DNA of 64,000 bases from DATGKG01 sp963783145 (GTDB lineage: Bacteria; Desulfobacterota; Binatia; Binatales; Binataceae): positions 496,001-560,000 of the forward strand of contig CAWAMM010000002.1 in assembly GCA_963783145.1 (NCBI GenBank), in the 5' to 3' direction. The notes beneath the pieces are model-generated. The model was not told the DNA's origin and did not search any database. It worked only from the letters and a program-made list of their open reading frames with translations. A program made the translations under genes and the position numbers. Shown here piece by piece: positions 8,410-17,206 of this stretch (its first letter is position 1; each line of letters begins with the position of its first letter).

Positions 8410-10323
8410 ATGGCCGTCATACCCAGCGACATCGCGCAGCCATTCATCCGAAGAGAATCCATCGTCGGGCCGGTGACCTCGGCGAGGCATCGGCGCAACG
8501 CGATGATCTATGCCGCGATGTGCATCCTCGGATTGTTGCCGACCATCCTCGGCATGTCGCCCGAGATGCAGGCATTCGGACTGGGTCTATGGATTCCCGG
8601 CGGCGGATTCCTCTCCGTCGGCGGATGGGCAATCCTGCTTTTCCCGGTGACGATCGCGCTGTTCGCACTCGCCGTGTTCGCATGGTTCGGCGCCGGAATG
8701 GTAATCGCGCCGATCATCGTGTGGCTCGGTGCCGCACTGTTCGCCGGGCATATTTCCGAGCAGCCATGGTTTCTGGCGCCATACCTCGTGGCGGCGACCG
8801 TCGCAGGAATTGCCGCCTATGAGTATCGACGTCAGCAGGCGCGCAAAACCGAGGAACTGGCGAAGCTCGACGTACGCAAGCGCAGTATCGGGGCCGCCAT
8901 CGCTGAGGCTATCGAAGTTGCCGCGCCGGTACCTGCAACTGGCGATCGGGAACTCACTCCCGAGGACCTTGCCGCGATGCGGTACGGCTTCGATCGCGCG
9001 TTGCAGCCGGTCGGCGGGCTCAACGGCTATGACAAGGTCGATCAGTTCCAAACCTCAGCCTTGCGCTATCAGATCAATCACCTCGGCTACGGCCTCGGCA
9101 TGCTGCAATGCATGTACACGCCGAGCTTTCATGGCTACCTCTCGCAGGCGCAGCGCAACCTCATCGAGCTGTACCTCGACAAACGCATCTGGGGCTATTG
9201 GCTATGGGAGTCGGCGTGGGGACATCTGAATGTTACGGATCCCGACCCCGCGGCGAAGGACAACATCATGCTCACCGGATGGCTCGGTATACAGTTGTGC
9301 ATGTACATGTCGAACACTGGTGATCGCCGCTACGCCGAGCCTGGAAGCCTGCCATTTCGCCGCAACCACCATCGGGTGTTCAATCACGATGCGCACACTA
9401 TCGCGCAGTCGGTGATGAAGAATTTCCTCGATTCGGAATTCTGTCTGTATCCGTGCGAACCGAACTGGGTCTATCCGATTTGCAATCACTACGGGATGAC
9501 GTCGCTGGCGATTTACGATCGCGTGTTCGGCGGCAACTTCGTTCCTAAAATCCTCGATCGATGGCTTCACAACCTCGATACCGAGTTCACCGATTACAGC
9601 GGCAGTGTGATTGGCTTGCGCTCCTCGCTCACCGGGATTCGGTTCCCGTTTCCGGCCGGCGATGCGGGTTTCGCGGGATTTGAAAATTGTTTCGCGCCCG
9701 ATCGCGCCCAGCGGATGTGGGCGACCGCGCGCCAGGATTTGAAATACATCATCAAGCCAGACGCGAACGGCGCGCCCCGCATGATGCTGCCGGGCAAGGG
9801 CTTCGACTTCGGCAACTACAAGTCGGGCTTCACCGGCGCCTACGCGATGCTCATGGATACCGCGCGCGAATTCGGCGATTACGAAATCGCCGAGGCCGCG
9901 CAGCGCGCGCTCGATCAGGATTGCGGGCGTGCCGATGATGGCGGCGTGCTGCGCTACTCCAAGGGCTCCAACCTCTCCAATGCGATGGCGATGCGCGCGC
10001 GCATCCATCGCCGCGACGACTTCCGCCGCACCATCGCGGAAGGCCCTCCTGAAGCATCGTTGCGAGGACCGATCCTGACCGATGCGAAATATCCGGACGT
10101 GCTGGTTGCGAAGGCCTTCAGCAATGGAGACGACCTCGACCTGGTGCTTCATCCGGGAGCGAATCCAGGTACGCATCAGATCAAGGTGGAACGGCTGAAG
10201 CCGGGCGCGAATTACGCGATGCGTAATGGCTCGGAGCACGCCTTCACGGCGGACCACAACGGCGCGGCGTCATTATCGGTGGAGCTCCACGGCCGCACGC
10301 CAATCCGCATCGTGCCGGCGTAG
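8410..10323 (+). CDS. Membrane-anchored linalool dehydratase/isomerase-like protein
   Basis: 637 residues from the ATG at 8410, preceded by GAGGAGAA. Residues about 27-140 contain three or four hydrophobic segments. The remainder resembles the alpha/alpha-barrel of linalool dehydratase/isomerase (Ldi): a HLGYGLGM segment, a WGYW region, DNIMLTGW and CEPNWVYPIC. The two cysteines C349 and C358 have the nine-residue spacing of the Ldi active-site pair. Where Ldi has His in its KGHLNLM segment, this protein has Trp (TGWLGIQ). Known Ldi is a periplasmic enzyme that interconverts myrcene, linalool and geraniol; the different residue and the anchor mean the true substrate may differ. It is followed by an epimerase after 10 bases. 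Confidence 0.75.
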   Translation: MAVIPSDIAQPFIRRESIVGPVTSARHRRNAMIYAAMCILGLLPTILGMSPEMQAFGLGLWIPGGGFLSVGGWAILLFPVTIALFALAVFAWFGAGMVIAPIIVWLGAALFAGHISEQPWFLAPYLVAATVAGIAAYEYRRQQARKTEELAKLDVRKRSIGAAIAEAIEVAAPVPATGDRELTPEDLAAMRYGFDRALQPVGGLNGYDKVDQFQTSALRYQINHLGYGLGMLQCMYTPSFHGYLSQAQRNLIELYLDKRIWGYWLWESAWGHLNVTDPDPAAKDNIMLTGWLGIQLCMYMSNTGDRRYAEPGSLPFRRNHHRVFNHDAHTIAQSVMKNFLDSEFCLYPCEPNWVYPICNHYGMTSLAIYDRVFGGNFVPKILDRWLHNLDTEFTDYSGSVIGLRSSLTGIRFPFPAGDAGFAGFENCFAPDRAQRMWATARQDLKYIIKPDANGAPRMMLPGKGFDFGNYKSGFTGAYAMLMDTAREFGDYEIAEAAQRALDQDCGRADDGGVLRYSKGSNLSNAMAMRARIHRRDDFRRTIAEGPPEASLRGPILTDAKYPDVLVAKAFSNGDDLDLVLHPGANPGTHQIKVERLKPGANYAMRNGSEHAFTADHNGAASLSVELHGRTPIRIVPA

Positions 10324-10333
10324 GAATCAAATT

Positions 10334-11431
10334 GTGAAGGCGCTCGTCATTGGAGGAACCGGGCCGACCGGCCACTTCATCGTAAATGCACTGATTCGCC
10401 GCGGCTATGACGTCGCGATGCTGCACACTGGCCGGCACGAGGTCGCCGAGATTCCACCCAGCGTCGAGCACATCCACACCGATCCGTTTTCCGAAGTTGC
10501 GCTGCGCGACGCGCTCGGCAATCGCACCTTCGATCTGACGATTGCCGCGTACGGCCGCTTGCGTCGTATCGCGGAAATCATGAAGGGCCGCACCGGGCGG
10601 TTTCTCTCGGTCGGCGGCGCGCCTGCCTATCGCGGCTACATGAATCCTGGGGTGCTACATCCACAGGGCCTCCCGATTCCGACCCCCGAAGATGCGCCGC
10701 GGCTGACCATCGAGGAGGAAGACGCCAAGGGCTGGCGGGTAGTGAAGAGCGAGGAGACGGTCTTCGAGCATCATCCGGGCGCGACCCATTTTCGCTATCC
10801 GCATCTCTACGGTCCGTATCAAATTGCGCCACGCGAATGGTGCATCGTACGCCGCATCCTCGACGGCCGCCGCGCGATCATCGTGCCCGAGGACGGCCTC
10901 TCGATTAATCACTGCGGCTATGTCGAAAACGCCGCGCACGCGGTGCTTCTCGCGATCGACAAGCCGGAAGCCTCGGCCGGGCAAATCTACAATTGCGGCG
11001 ATGAGCGCGTGCTCACTCTGCGTCAGGTCATCGAGGTGATTGCGCGGGCGCTCGATGCTGAATTGGAAATCGTCTCGATGCCGTGGCAGTTCGCGCTTCC
11101 CGCGCGACCCATGATCTCGCAAGCCTCGACCATGCATCGGGTGCTGGACCTGACCAAGCTCAAAACGCAGCTCGGATATCGCGACGTGATCGCGCCCGAA
11201 GCGGGATTGGAGATCACCGCGCGTTGGTTAAAGGCGCATCCACTCGACCCCAACGGCGATGAAGTGAAGATCCTTCAGGACCCATTCGATTATCACGCCG
11301 AGGACGAACTCATCGCGGCATGGAAAAATCTTGCCGCGCAAATGCCGAAAGTGAAATTCGAGCGCGAGCCCGGGTACACCTCGGCCTACAGCGGACCCGG
11401 CGGCAAGGCGCGTTCGCAACGATGGTCCTGA
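10334..11431 (+). CDS. NAD-dependent epimerase/dehydratase family protein
   Basis: 365 residues from GTG at 10334; an in-frame ATG further up lies inside the previous gene and is rejected. The Rossmann motif VIGGTGPTGHFIV opens the protein. Later segments RYPHLYGPYQIAP, INHCGYVENAAHAVLLAI and IYNCGDERVLTLRQV are typical of the extended SDR/epimerase family. The usual YxxxK is not clear, so the catalytic mechanism may be atypical. Only 10 bases separate it from the linalool dehydratase-like gene, so they probably share a transcript and act on related substrates (inference). Confidence 0.82.
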   Translation: MKALVIGGTGPTGHFIVNALIRRGYDVAMLHTGRHEVAEIPPSVEHIHTDPFSEVALRDALGNRTFDLTIAAYGRLRRIAEIMKGRTGRFLSVGGAPAYRGYMNPGVLHPQGLPIPTPEDAPRLTIEEEDAKGWRVVKSEETVFEHHPGATHFRYPHLYGPYQIAPREWCIVRRILDGRRAIIVPEDGLSINHCGYVENAAHAVLLAIDKPEASAGQIYNCGDERVLTLRQVIEVIARALDAELEIVSMPWQFALPARPMISQASTMHRVLDLTKLKTQLGYRDVIAPEAGLEITARWLKAHPLDPNGDEVKILQDPFDYHAEDELIAAWKNLAAQMPKVKFEREPGYTSAYSGPGGKARSQRWS

Positions 11432-11490
11432 CCCAAGCGCCGCTAAATGCCTGACTCCATGGGATTGGGCCCATCGGCGCGGAGGGTCCG

Positions 11491-12669
11491 GTGATTACCG
11501 CCAAGCCGCGGGTCAGTGCGATCATCCCCACTTACAACTACGGCCAGTACCTCAGCCGCGCCCTGGATTCGATTTTGGCGCAGGAAGGGCGTAGCGAGCA
11601 GTTCGAGATCGAGATCATCGTGGTGGACGACGCCTCCACCGATGCGACCTTGGAGGTGGTCAAGCGTTACCCGCAGGTGCGCTACTTGCGACTCCCTCAT
11701 CGGCAGGGTGTCTCGGCCGCGAGGAATGCCGGCATCCGCGCGAGCACCGGAGCATACATCGCATTTCTCGATGCCGATGACACCTGGCTTCCGTGCAAGC
11801 TGCGGGTTCAGATTCCGCTGCTCGTGAAGCATCCCGAAGTCGGCGTGGTCTATAGTCAGAGTATCAGGCGCGAGGCGGAGGAAGAGCGGCTGTTCCCTGA
11901 GGCGTCGCGGGCGCCCTCGGGCCGCGTGTTTGAGGCGATGCTCGCATATAACTTTGCCGTCCGGTGTGCCGCCCTTTTGGTCCGCCGCGAAGCCTTCGAT
12001 AAAGCAGGCTACTTCGACGAAAGCCTGATCACATCAGAAGACAACGACATGTCCTTGCGCCTTGCTTTCCACTTTCAGTTCTTGTTCGAGCCTATGGCCG
12101 TTACCATTTACAATATCTCTCCCAATGGTTCATGGGTCACTCGCGCCGCGAGTGGAGGCGCCACCGACGACTATCGTCGTGTCATCGAGAAGGCCCTGCA
12201 AATGCTTCCCGATTCCCGTCGATACAAGAAGATTCGGGAGGAGGCGCCAATCCGAGTCGCAATGCAGACCATCTCTCCGTGGGTCCTCGTCGGCGAGCTT
12301 GCGACGGCGCGGTCTAAATTGTTGGAAGCACTGCAGGAATACCCTTTTAGCGGACGCCATGCGTGGGTCCGGTTTCGAGTACGGTGGGTGGCTCATCAGC
12401 TTCTCGTGAACGCGGCCTCGCCACTCTCGGAAGCTCGCGACCTCTGCTCGCAGATCGAAGGTGTGACAGGTGGCGGTGGTGGCGTAAGAGAGCGACGGTA
12501 CACGCGGTGGATCCTGGCCGAGATCTGGGCCGATGTGTTTATGTCCAACGATCTGCGGCGCCGAGTCGGTCGCCGCGGCGCGGCCTATGCGGCCGCCCGC
12601 GCCCTCACCTACGCGCCTACCAATGTGTTATTGGCGCTCCGGATGGGTCGCAGTCTCTTGAAAAGATGA
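11491..12669 (+). CDS. Family 2 glycosyltransferase
   Basis: 392 residues from GTG at 11491, which has GGAGG 6 bases upstream. It is a clear GT-A fold: VSAIIPTYNYGQYLSRALDSIL, EIIVVDDAST, GVSAARNAGI and the DxD-type LDADDTW. DESLITSEDNDMSLRLA gives the later acidic catalytic region. The last about 150 residues are a helical tail with no recognisable domain. It should transfer a sugar from a nucleotide-sugar to a cell-envelope or exopolysaccharide acceptor. It follows the epimerase by 59 bases on the same strand. Confidence 0.88.
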   Translation: MITAKPRVSAIIPTYNYGQYLSRALDSILAQEGRSEQFEIEIIVVDDASTDATLEVVKRYPQVRYLRLPHRQGVSAARNAGIRASTGAYIAFLDADDTWLPCKLRVQIPLLVKHPEVGVVYSQSIRREAEEERLFPEASRAPSGRVFEAMLAYNFAVRCAALLVRREAFDKAGYFDESLITSEDNDMSLRLAFHFQFLFEPMAVTIYNISPNGSWVTRAASGGATDDYRRVIEKALQMLPDSRRYKKIREEAPIRVAMQTISPWVLVGELATARSKLLEALQEYPFSGRHAWVRFRVRWVAHQLLVNAASPLSEARDLCSQIEGVTGGGGGVRERRYTRWILAEIWADVFMSNDLRRRVGRRGAAYAAARALTYAPTNVLLALRMGRSLLKR

Positions 12670-12740
12670 GACTGCGATCGTACTAGTCGCACAGCGCATC
12701 AATTCGATCGCCAAACGGTACGGTATTGAGGATGACCAAC

Positions 12741-13613
12741 ATGGCTATCACAGTTGAAAAAATCGGTGACATCAAAAATCAGCTCGGCGAGGGACCGGTA
12801 TGGGACGTCGCCGAGAAGGCGCTCTACTGGATCGATGGCAGTGCTCCCGCCATTTATCGCCTTGACCCGAAGACTAACCAGGTCAAGGAGTGGAAGACGC
12901 CGAAGCCGATCGGCTCATTCGCGATCCGTGAGAAAGGCGGCGCTATCTGCGCGATGACTGACGGCTTCTATTTCTTCGATTTTGCGACCGGCGCGGCGAC
13001 CGCGGTCAAAGATGGCATCGTCGCTAAGCCGGGCACCACTTTCAATGACGGCAAGACCGATGCGCGCGGACGCTTCATCGCGGGGACGCTGGATTCCAAA
13101 TTCAAGGAATCAGTCGGATCGATTTTCAGCATCGACGCATCGCTGAAGTGCAGCGTGCTGGAACCCGCCATCGGATGCACCAATGGTCCTTGCTTCAGCC
13201 CCGACAACCGCACCTTTTATTGCTCCGACAGCGTGAGTCGGACGATTGCTGCATACGACTACGATGTCGCGACCGGCAAGGTTTCCAATAAGCGCCAGTT
13301 CGCGGCGATCAAAGGCCTCGGCGGCGTGCCCGACGGCGCGACCATCGACGCGGAAGGCAACATGTGGTCATGCATCGCGGGCGGCGGCAAGATCGTTTGC
13401 TTCAAACCCGACGGCACCATCGCGCGCACCGTCGAAGTGCCGGTGCCCATAATCACCAGCGTAATGTTCGGCGGCGACAACCTCGACGTGATGTATGCGA
13501 CCTCGATCGGGTCCAAGACTCTCGGCATGGAGCCGGGCCCCGAGGGCGGCCGCCTGTTCGCGATCAAAGGTTTGGGGGTGAAAGGCAAGCCGGAACCACG
13601 CTTCGCCGGCTGA
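12741..13613 (+). CDS. SMP-30/gluconolactonase-like beta-propeller hydrolase
   Basis: 290 residues from the ATG at 12741; GAGG is 9 bases upstream, while a closer ATG at 12732 sits too near it. The six-bladed propeller is marked by LGEGPVWD (metal-binding Glu), TTFNDGKTDARGRF (Asn and Asp), GCTNGPCFSPDNRTFYCSDS and GVPDGATIDAEGNMW. These supply the divalent-metal ligands and the catalytic Asp of SMP-30 lactonases. It probably opens a sugar lactone; the real substrate is unknown. It ends convergently with an ACAD-like gene. Confidence 0.88.
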   Translation: MAITVEKIGDIKNQLGEGPVWDVAEKALYWIDGSAPAIYRLDPKTNQVKEWKTPKPIGSFAIREKGGAICAMTDGFYFFDFATGAATAVKDGIVAKPGTTFNDGKTDARGRFIAGTLDSKFKESVGSIFSIDASLKCSVLEPAIGCTNGPCFSPDNRTFYCSDSVSRTIAAYDYDVATGKVSNKRQFAAIKGLGGVPDGATIDAEGNMWSCIAGGGKIVCFKPDGTIARTVEVPVPIITSVMFGGDNLDVMYATSIGSKTLGMEPGPEGGRLFAIKGLGVKGKPEPRFAG

Positions 13614-13687
13614 GCGATCTCGTCGGTGTCTGAAACGCGCCGCGTGTGTTTGCAAGGATGTTCGAGCTTTCGTATTCCGTTCGGTCC

Positions 13688-14890
13688 TTAAACGTAAGGA
13701 AGCACTGGAGTACCGGCGTTGAGTAGCATCGCACCAATCATCTCCAGGGTTTTGCGCTGCGACACGATATGCTGGCAGAAAGTTTCCGCGTCACGCAGCG
13801 CCCGGTCGAGCGGGCTTCGTTCCGAATAGATCGCGGCCGAACCAACCGCGTCGTAGAGCATCCGGATGATGTCGCGCGCGGCCTGCGCCGCATTCACGCG
13901 TGAGAGCCAGGCGTCGGCGCGCTCGCGGACATTCGGCTGCGCGTTTTTCTCCAGACGCGACCATTCACGCTCCATCGCGGAGAAGACATAGGCGCGCGCC
14001 GCGCCCAGCGTCATCTCGGCGTCGGCAATTACGGTCTGGATGCGCGCGAGGTTCTTATATGGGCGCCCGGACGGCATCTCGACCTTGTTTTCCATCAGCT
14101 CGATGACATGGTCGATCGCGGCGCGAGCCGTTCCGAGCGGCACTCCGGAAACCTTGGGCAGGAAGTTGGTAAAACGTCGCCATAGAATTCCGTCACGGCG
14201 CGCCGGCGGACGCAGATTGAAGAGGAACCGCTCGGGTACGAACAGATCCTTCACCCGATAATCCGAGCTGCCGGTTCCGCGCATGCCGGTGGTATGCCAG
14301 TTGTCGATCACCTCGACATTCGAGCCCGGCGTCAGCATCCCGCATATCACCGGCGTACCTTTGGACTTCGTTGCCGGCTCGCCTTTCTCATAAAGCATGC
14401 AGCAGAGGCTCACGACGTCCGCGTGGCTGACCCCGGAGCCGAATGACCACTGGCCGGTGACTCGGAATCCGCCCTCCACTCGTTCGGCTTTTCCGTTCGG
14501 TTGGATGCTCCCGGCAGTAGCCATGTCGAGACGAGGATAGATTTCGCGCGCGACCGCATCGTCGAGGTACCCGGCGAAGAATCCGGAGTCGCATCCGATC
14601 ATTACGCACCACGCGGCCGAGGCGTTGGCTCTTGCGAGTTCCTCGATCACTTCGACCTGTTGCGTAGGACTCATTTCCGGCCCGCCCCATTCCATCGGCA
14701 TCATCAAGCGGAACATTCCGGCGTCGCGCAGTCGGGCGGCGACCTCGGGCGGCAGCCGTCGAGCCGCGTCGATCTCGGCCGATTTTTCGCGCAGGTAACC
14801 GGCGAGTGCGCGCGCGTTCGCGTAGATGTCGGAGACGCTCATCGGCGGTCCGGCCTGAAGACGTGTGGTGGTGGCTAATGACGATGCCAT
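13688..14890 (-). CDS. Acyl-CoA dehydrogenase-fold flavoenzyme (monooxygenase-type)
   Basis: 400 residues from the ATG at 14890, which has GGAGGACC upstream. Order: helical N domain (LPPEVAARLRDAGMFRLMMPMEWGG), beta middle domain (GGFRVTGQWSFGSG), and a long C-terminal helical domain of the Acyl-CoA_dh_2 type. The layout fits the HsaA/DszC-like group, where reduced flavin and O2 hydroxylate an aromatic or cyclic compound, rather than classical beta-oxidation; the catalytic Glu of true ACADs is not evident. A partner flavin reductase is not in the window. Substrate unknown. Confidence 0.82.
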   Translation of the reverse strand: MASSLATTTRLQAGPPMSVSDIYANARALAGYLREKSAEIDAARRLPPEVAARLRDAGMFRLMMPMEWGGPEMSPTQQVEVIEELARANASAAWCVMIGCDSGFFAGYLDDAVAREIYPRLDMATAGSIQPNGKAERVEGGFRVTGQWSFGSGVSHADVVSLCCMLYEKGEPATKSKGTPVICGMLTPGSNVEVIDNWHTTGMRGTGSSDYRVKDLFVPERFLFNLRPPARRDGILWRRFTNFLPKVSGVPLGTARAAIDHVIELMENKVEMPSGRPYKNLARIQTVIADAEMTLGAARAYVFSAMEREWSRLEKNAQPNVRERADAWLSRVNAAQAARDIIRMLYDAVGSAAIYSERSPLDRALRDAETFCQHIVSQRKTLEMIGAMLLNAGTPVLPYV

Positions 14891-14954
14891 TTTGAGGTCC
14901 TCCGAGCTTTGCGAATGTGCCAGCTTTACTAGCCGATCCAGCAACCGTCCAGCA

Positions 14955-15707
14955 TCACGGCGGGCCGGCTTTGATGAGCGCCTCGATCGCATCGGCGAGC
15001 GCCCGCGTCGCCAGCGCGAGGTTGCGAATCATCCACGGCAGCTTCAAAACCGCGCCGGGATTGCGTACGAGGTAGTTTGCCGCCGCCAGCGGCTTCACGC
15101 GGCCTTCTTCGTCAGCCATCTCGGCGCCGAAGATTTCGTCTTCGAGCGAATCGATCACGGTGCGCACGATCGCAAACGGAATGCCGCGCGCGGCCGCCTC
15201 GCCCGCGATCGCGGCGCTCTCCATATCGACAGCAATCGCGCCGCTAAGCTGTTTCGCGGCGCGTTTGCCCGCCGGATTCGGAATGACGCGCGGGGAGCTG
15301 AGAATCGCACCCGTGGAGGAGGCGAGTCCGGCGGCATGCAGCGTCCGCTCGCAATATTCGAGCGTCACCGCATCGACCGCAACAACATGCTCGGGATGCG
15401 GACTATCGGCGCGGGCGCGCATCGTGCGGTCGGCGATCACGATATCGCCGGGCCGAAGGCCTCCCGAGAGCGCGCCAACCACGCCGGTTCCGATCACCAA
15501 TCGAGTTTCGGGCAGGGCGGCCAGCGCCTGGCGCGCGATCGCCTTGCCGCGCTTCATCCCGATTCCGGTGGCGACGAAAACCACCTCGCCGCGCGTGGTA
15601 CGCATACGGAAACCGGTCAGGCCCTTGAGGCTCAGCGCGGCAGGATTGTTCAGGCGGCGCTTCAGGGCCGCGACTTCGCGCGAAAATGCATAAAAGATCA
15701 GAATCAA
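14955..15707 (-). CDS. Nucleoside phosphorylase-superfamily protein, HpnG-like
   Basis: 250 residues. The phosphorylase fold is shown by VFVATGIGMKRG, VIGTGVVGALSGGLRPGDIVIAD and the purine-contacting AVDMESAAIA. The C-terminal region GRVKPLAAANYLVRNP followed by conserved helices resembles the hopanoid-associated phosphorylase HpnG. That enzyme releases adenine from adenosylhopane to give ribosylhopane for side-chain building. It lies back to back with hpnK, which supports the call. MTA/SAH nucleosidase is the main alternative. The rest of a hopanoid cluster (shc, hpnH, hpnC/D/E) is absent from this window. Confidence 0.65.
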   Translation of the reverse strand: MILIFYAFSREVAALKRRLNNPAALSLKGLTGFRMRTTRGEVVFVATGIGMKRGKAIARQALAALPETRLVIGTGVVGALSGGLRPGDIVIADRTMRARADSPHPEHVVAVDAVTLEYCERTLHAAGLASSTGAILSSPRVIPNPAGKRAAKQLSGAIAVDMESAAIAGEAAARGIPFAIVRTVIDSLEDEIFGAEMADEEGRVKPLAAANYLVRNPGAVLKLPWMIRNLALATRALADAIEALIKAGPP

Positions 15708-15808
15708 GATTGGTAGAAGCGCTTGAGCGATACGCGCGCTGCAAGCAAAATTGCGCGGACATGAGGCGGGGTCAAGCAGGTGGGCGATAGAATGGAATTT
15801 GTGGCGAA

Positions 15809-16669
15809 GTGAAGCGGCTGATCGTCAATGGCGACGACTTCGGATTCTCGCGCGAAGTCAACGCAGGAATCATCCGCGCGCATCGCGAGGGGATCCTCAC
15901 CAGCACCAGCCTGATGGTTGCGGAAGCGGTGCGCGACGAAGCGGTGGCGCTTGCGAAAGAGAATCCCGCCCTCGATGTCGGTCTGCATCTGGTGGTGTGT
16001 ATGGGGCGCAGCGTGCTGCCGCCTGAGGAGATCGCGCCGGTGGTGGATGCGCTGGGACGCTTCAGCAATCAGCCGGTGCTGAGCGGCCTGCGATATTTTT
16101 TTACTCCAGGCATTCGAAGCAAGCTGATCGCGGAATGTCGCGCGCAGATCGAACTGCATCTAAAGCTGATGGGATACCTTGACCACATCGATGGCCATCT
16201 CAATTTTCATGTGCATCCCGCAATCGCCGATATCGTGGTCGCGCTGGCGCAGGAATATAAGATTCCATGCATCCGGCTACCCGCCGAGCCCGTGTTTACG
16301 ACGCTGGCAATCTCGCGCGATCGCGTGGTCGGGAAGCTGATCGAAGCGATGATCTTTCGCACGCTCTCGCGGCGGACGCGCCGGATGGCTGCCGAGCGGG
16401 GCCTCAGGACGACGGATCGGTTGTTCGGGCTCTATCAGACTCACCACATCACCGAGGACTATGTGGTTGGCGTGATGGAGCGTCTGCCCGACGGCCTCAC
16501 GGAGATTTATTTTCATCCTGCACTGGATATCGGAGGAACGCCGCCCACGCCGTCATCGCAACGGGAAACTGAAGTTCTTACCAGCGTGCATGTGCGTGAT
16601 GTGATCGCCTCGCAGGGGATCCAACTCACAACATTCGGCGAGGTAGCTCGATCGGAAAGAGGAGGGTGA
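15809..16669 (+). CDS. hpnK: Hopanoid-associated YdjC-family deacetylase
   Basis: 286 residues from GTG at 15809, which reads KRLIVNGDDFGFSREVN, the standard family start. Metal ligands of the YdjC/ChbG carbohydrate deacetylase fold are visible: the DD pair of GDDFG, LDVGLHLV, and the HxxxH of DHIDGHLNFHVHP. HpnK-specific stretches include EILTSTSLMV-like GILTSTSLMV and GLRYFFTP. Expected to deacetylate an amino-sugar on a hopanoid head group. It starts 101 bases from the divergent HpnG-like gene, and its stop lies 4 bases before an acetyltransferase gene. Confidence 0.85.
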   Translation: MKRLIVNGDDFGFSREVNAGIIRAHREGILTSTSLMVAEAVRDEAVALAKENPALDVGLHLVVCMGRSVLPPEEIAPVVDALGRFSNQPVLSGLRYFFTPGIRSKLIAECRAQIELHLKLMGYLDHIDGHLNFHVHPAIADIVVALAQEYKIPCIRLPAEPVFTTLAISRDRVVGKLIEAMIFRTLSRRTRRMAAERGLRTTDRLFGLYQTHHITEDYVVGVMERLPDGLTEIYFHPALDIGGTPPTPSSQRETEVLTSVHVRDVIASQGIQLTTFGEVARSERGG

Positions 16670-16673
16670 CGAG

Positions 16674-17198
16674 ATGGCAGAAACGATTATTCGTCCAGCG
16701 GCTCGCGCCGATCTCCCGCGCCTGGTCGAGATTTACAACCACTACGTCATCAACACGCCAATCACCTTCGATCTCACACCCTTAACCGTCGAGGAGCGCA
16801 CGCCATGGTTCGAGGAGCATTCGGATCGTGGAAGATATCGGCTGCTGGTGGCGGTCGAGGAGGATAACCTGATCGGCTATGCGACGACCGGACGCTTCCG
16901 CGCCAAACGCGCCTATGACACCACCGTCGATTCGAGTATCTACTGCGCGCCCGAAGCGACTGGCCGCGGCATCGGCTCAAAATTGTATAGAGCCCTGTTC
17001 GATGCGATCGGCGGCGAGGACATCAATCGTATCATCGCGGGTGTGACGCTTCCGAATGCCGCCTCTATGGCATTGCATCGGCGCTTCGGCTTTGAGGCAG
17101 TTGGAACGTTTAGCGAAGTCGGGCGCAAGTTCGGACGCTTCTGGGATGTCGCGCAACTGGAGCGGCCGCTGAAAATTCCGAGTTGCACAAATCGCTGA
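16674..17198 (+). CDS. GNAT N-acetyltransferase, phosphinothricin acetyltransferase-like
   Basis: 174 residues. The start region IRPAARADLPRLVEIYNHYV and the ITFDLTPLTVEER segment match the PAT/Pat-like branch of GNAT enzymes. The acetyl-CoA loop is ATGRGIGSKLYRAL, and the C-terminal MALHRRFGFEAVGTF is the usual fourth helix. It acetylates an amino group, possibly of a phosphinothricin-like toxin or an amino acid. The gene begins 4 bases after hpnK ends, with GGAGG upstream, so it is likely translationally coupled. Confidence 0.88.
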   Translation: MAETIIRPAARADLPRLVEIYNHYVINTPITFDLTPLTVEERTPWFEEHSDRGRYRLLVAVEEDNLIGYATTGRFRAKRAYDTTVDSSIYCAPEATGRGIGSKLYRALFDAIGGEDINRIIAGVTLPNAASMALHRRFGFEAVGTFSEVGRKFGRFWDVAQLERPLKIPSCTNR

Positions 17199-17206
17199 GG
17201 ATTCGC

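Noticed and set aside
9202..10257. A 351-codon frame on the reverse strand.
   Set aside because: It is antisense to the linalool dehydratase-like gene, whose motifs are clear. No domain is seen in the reverse frame.
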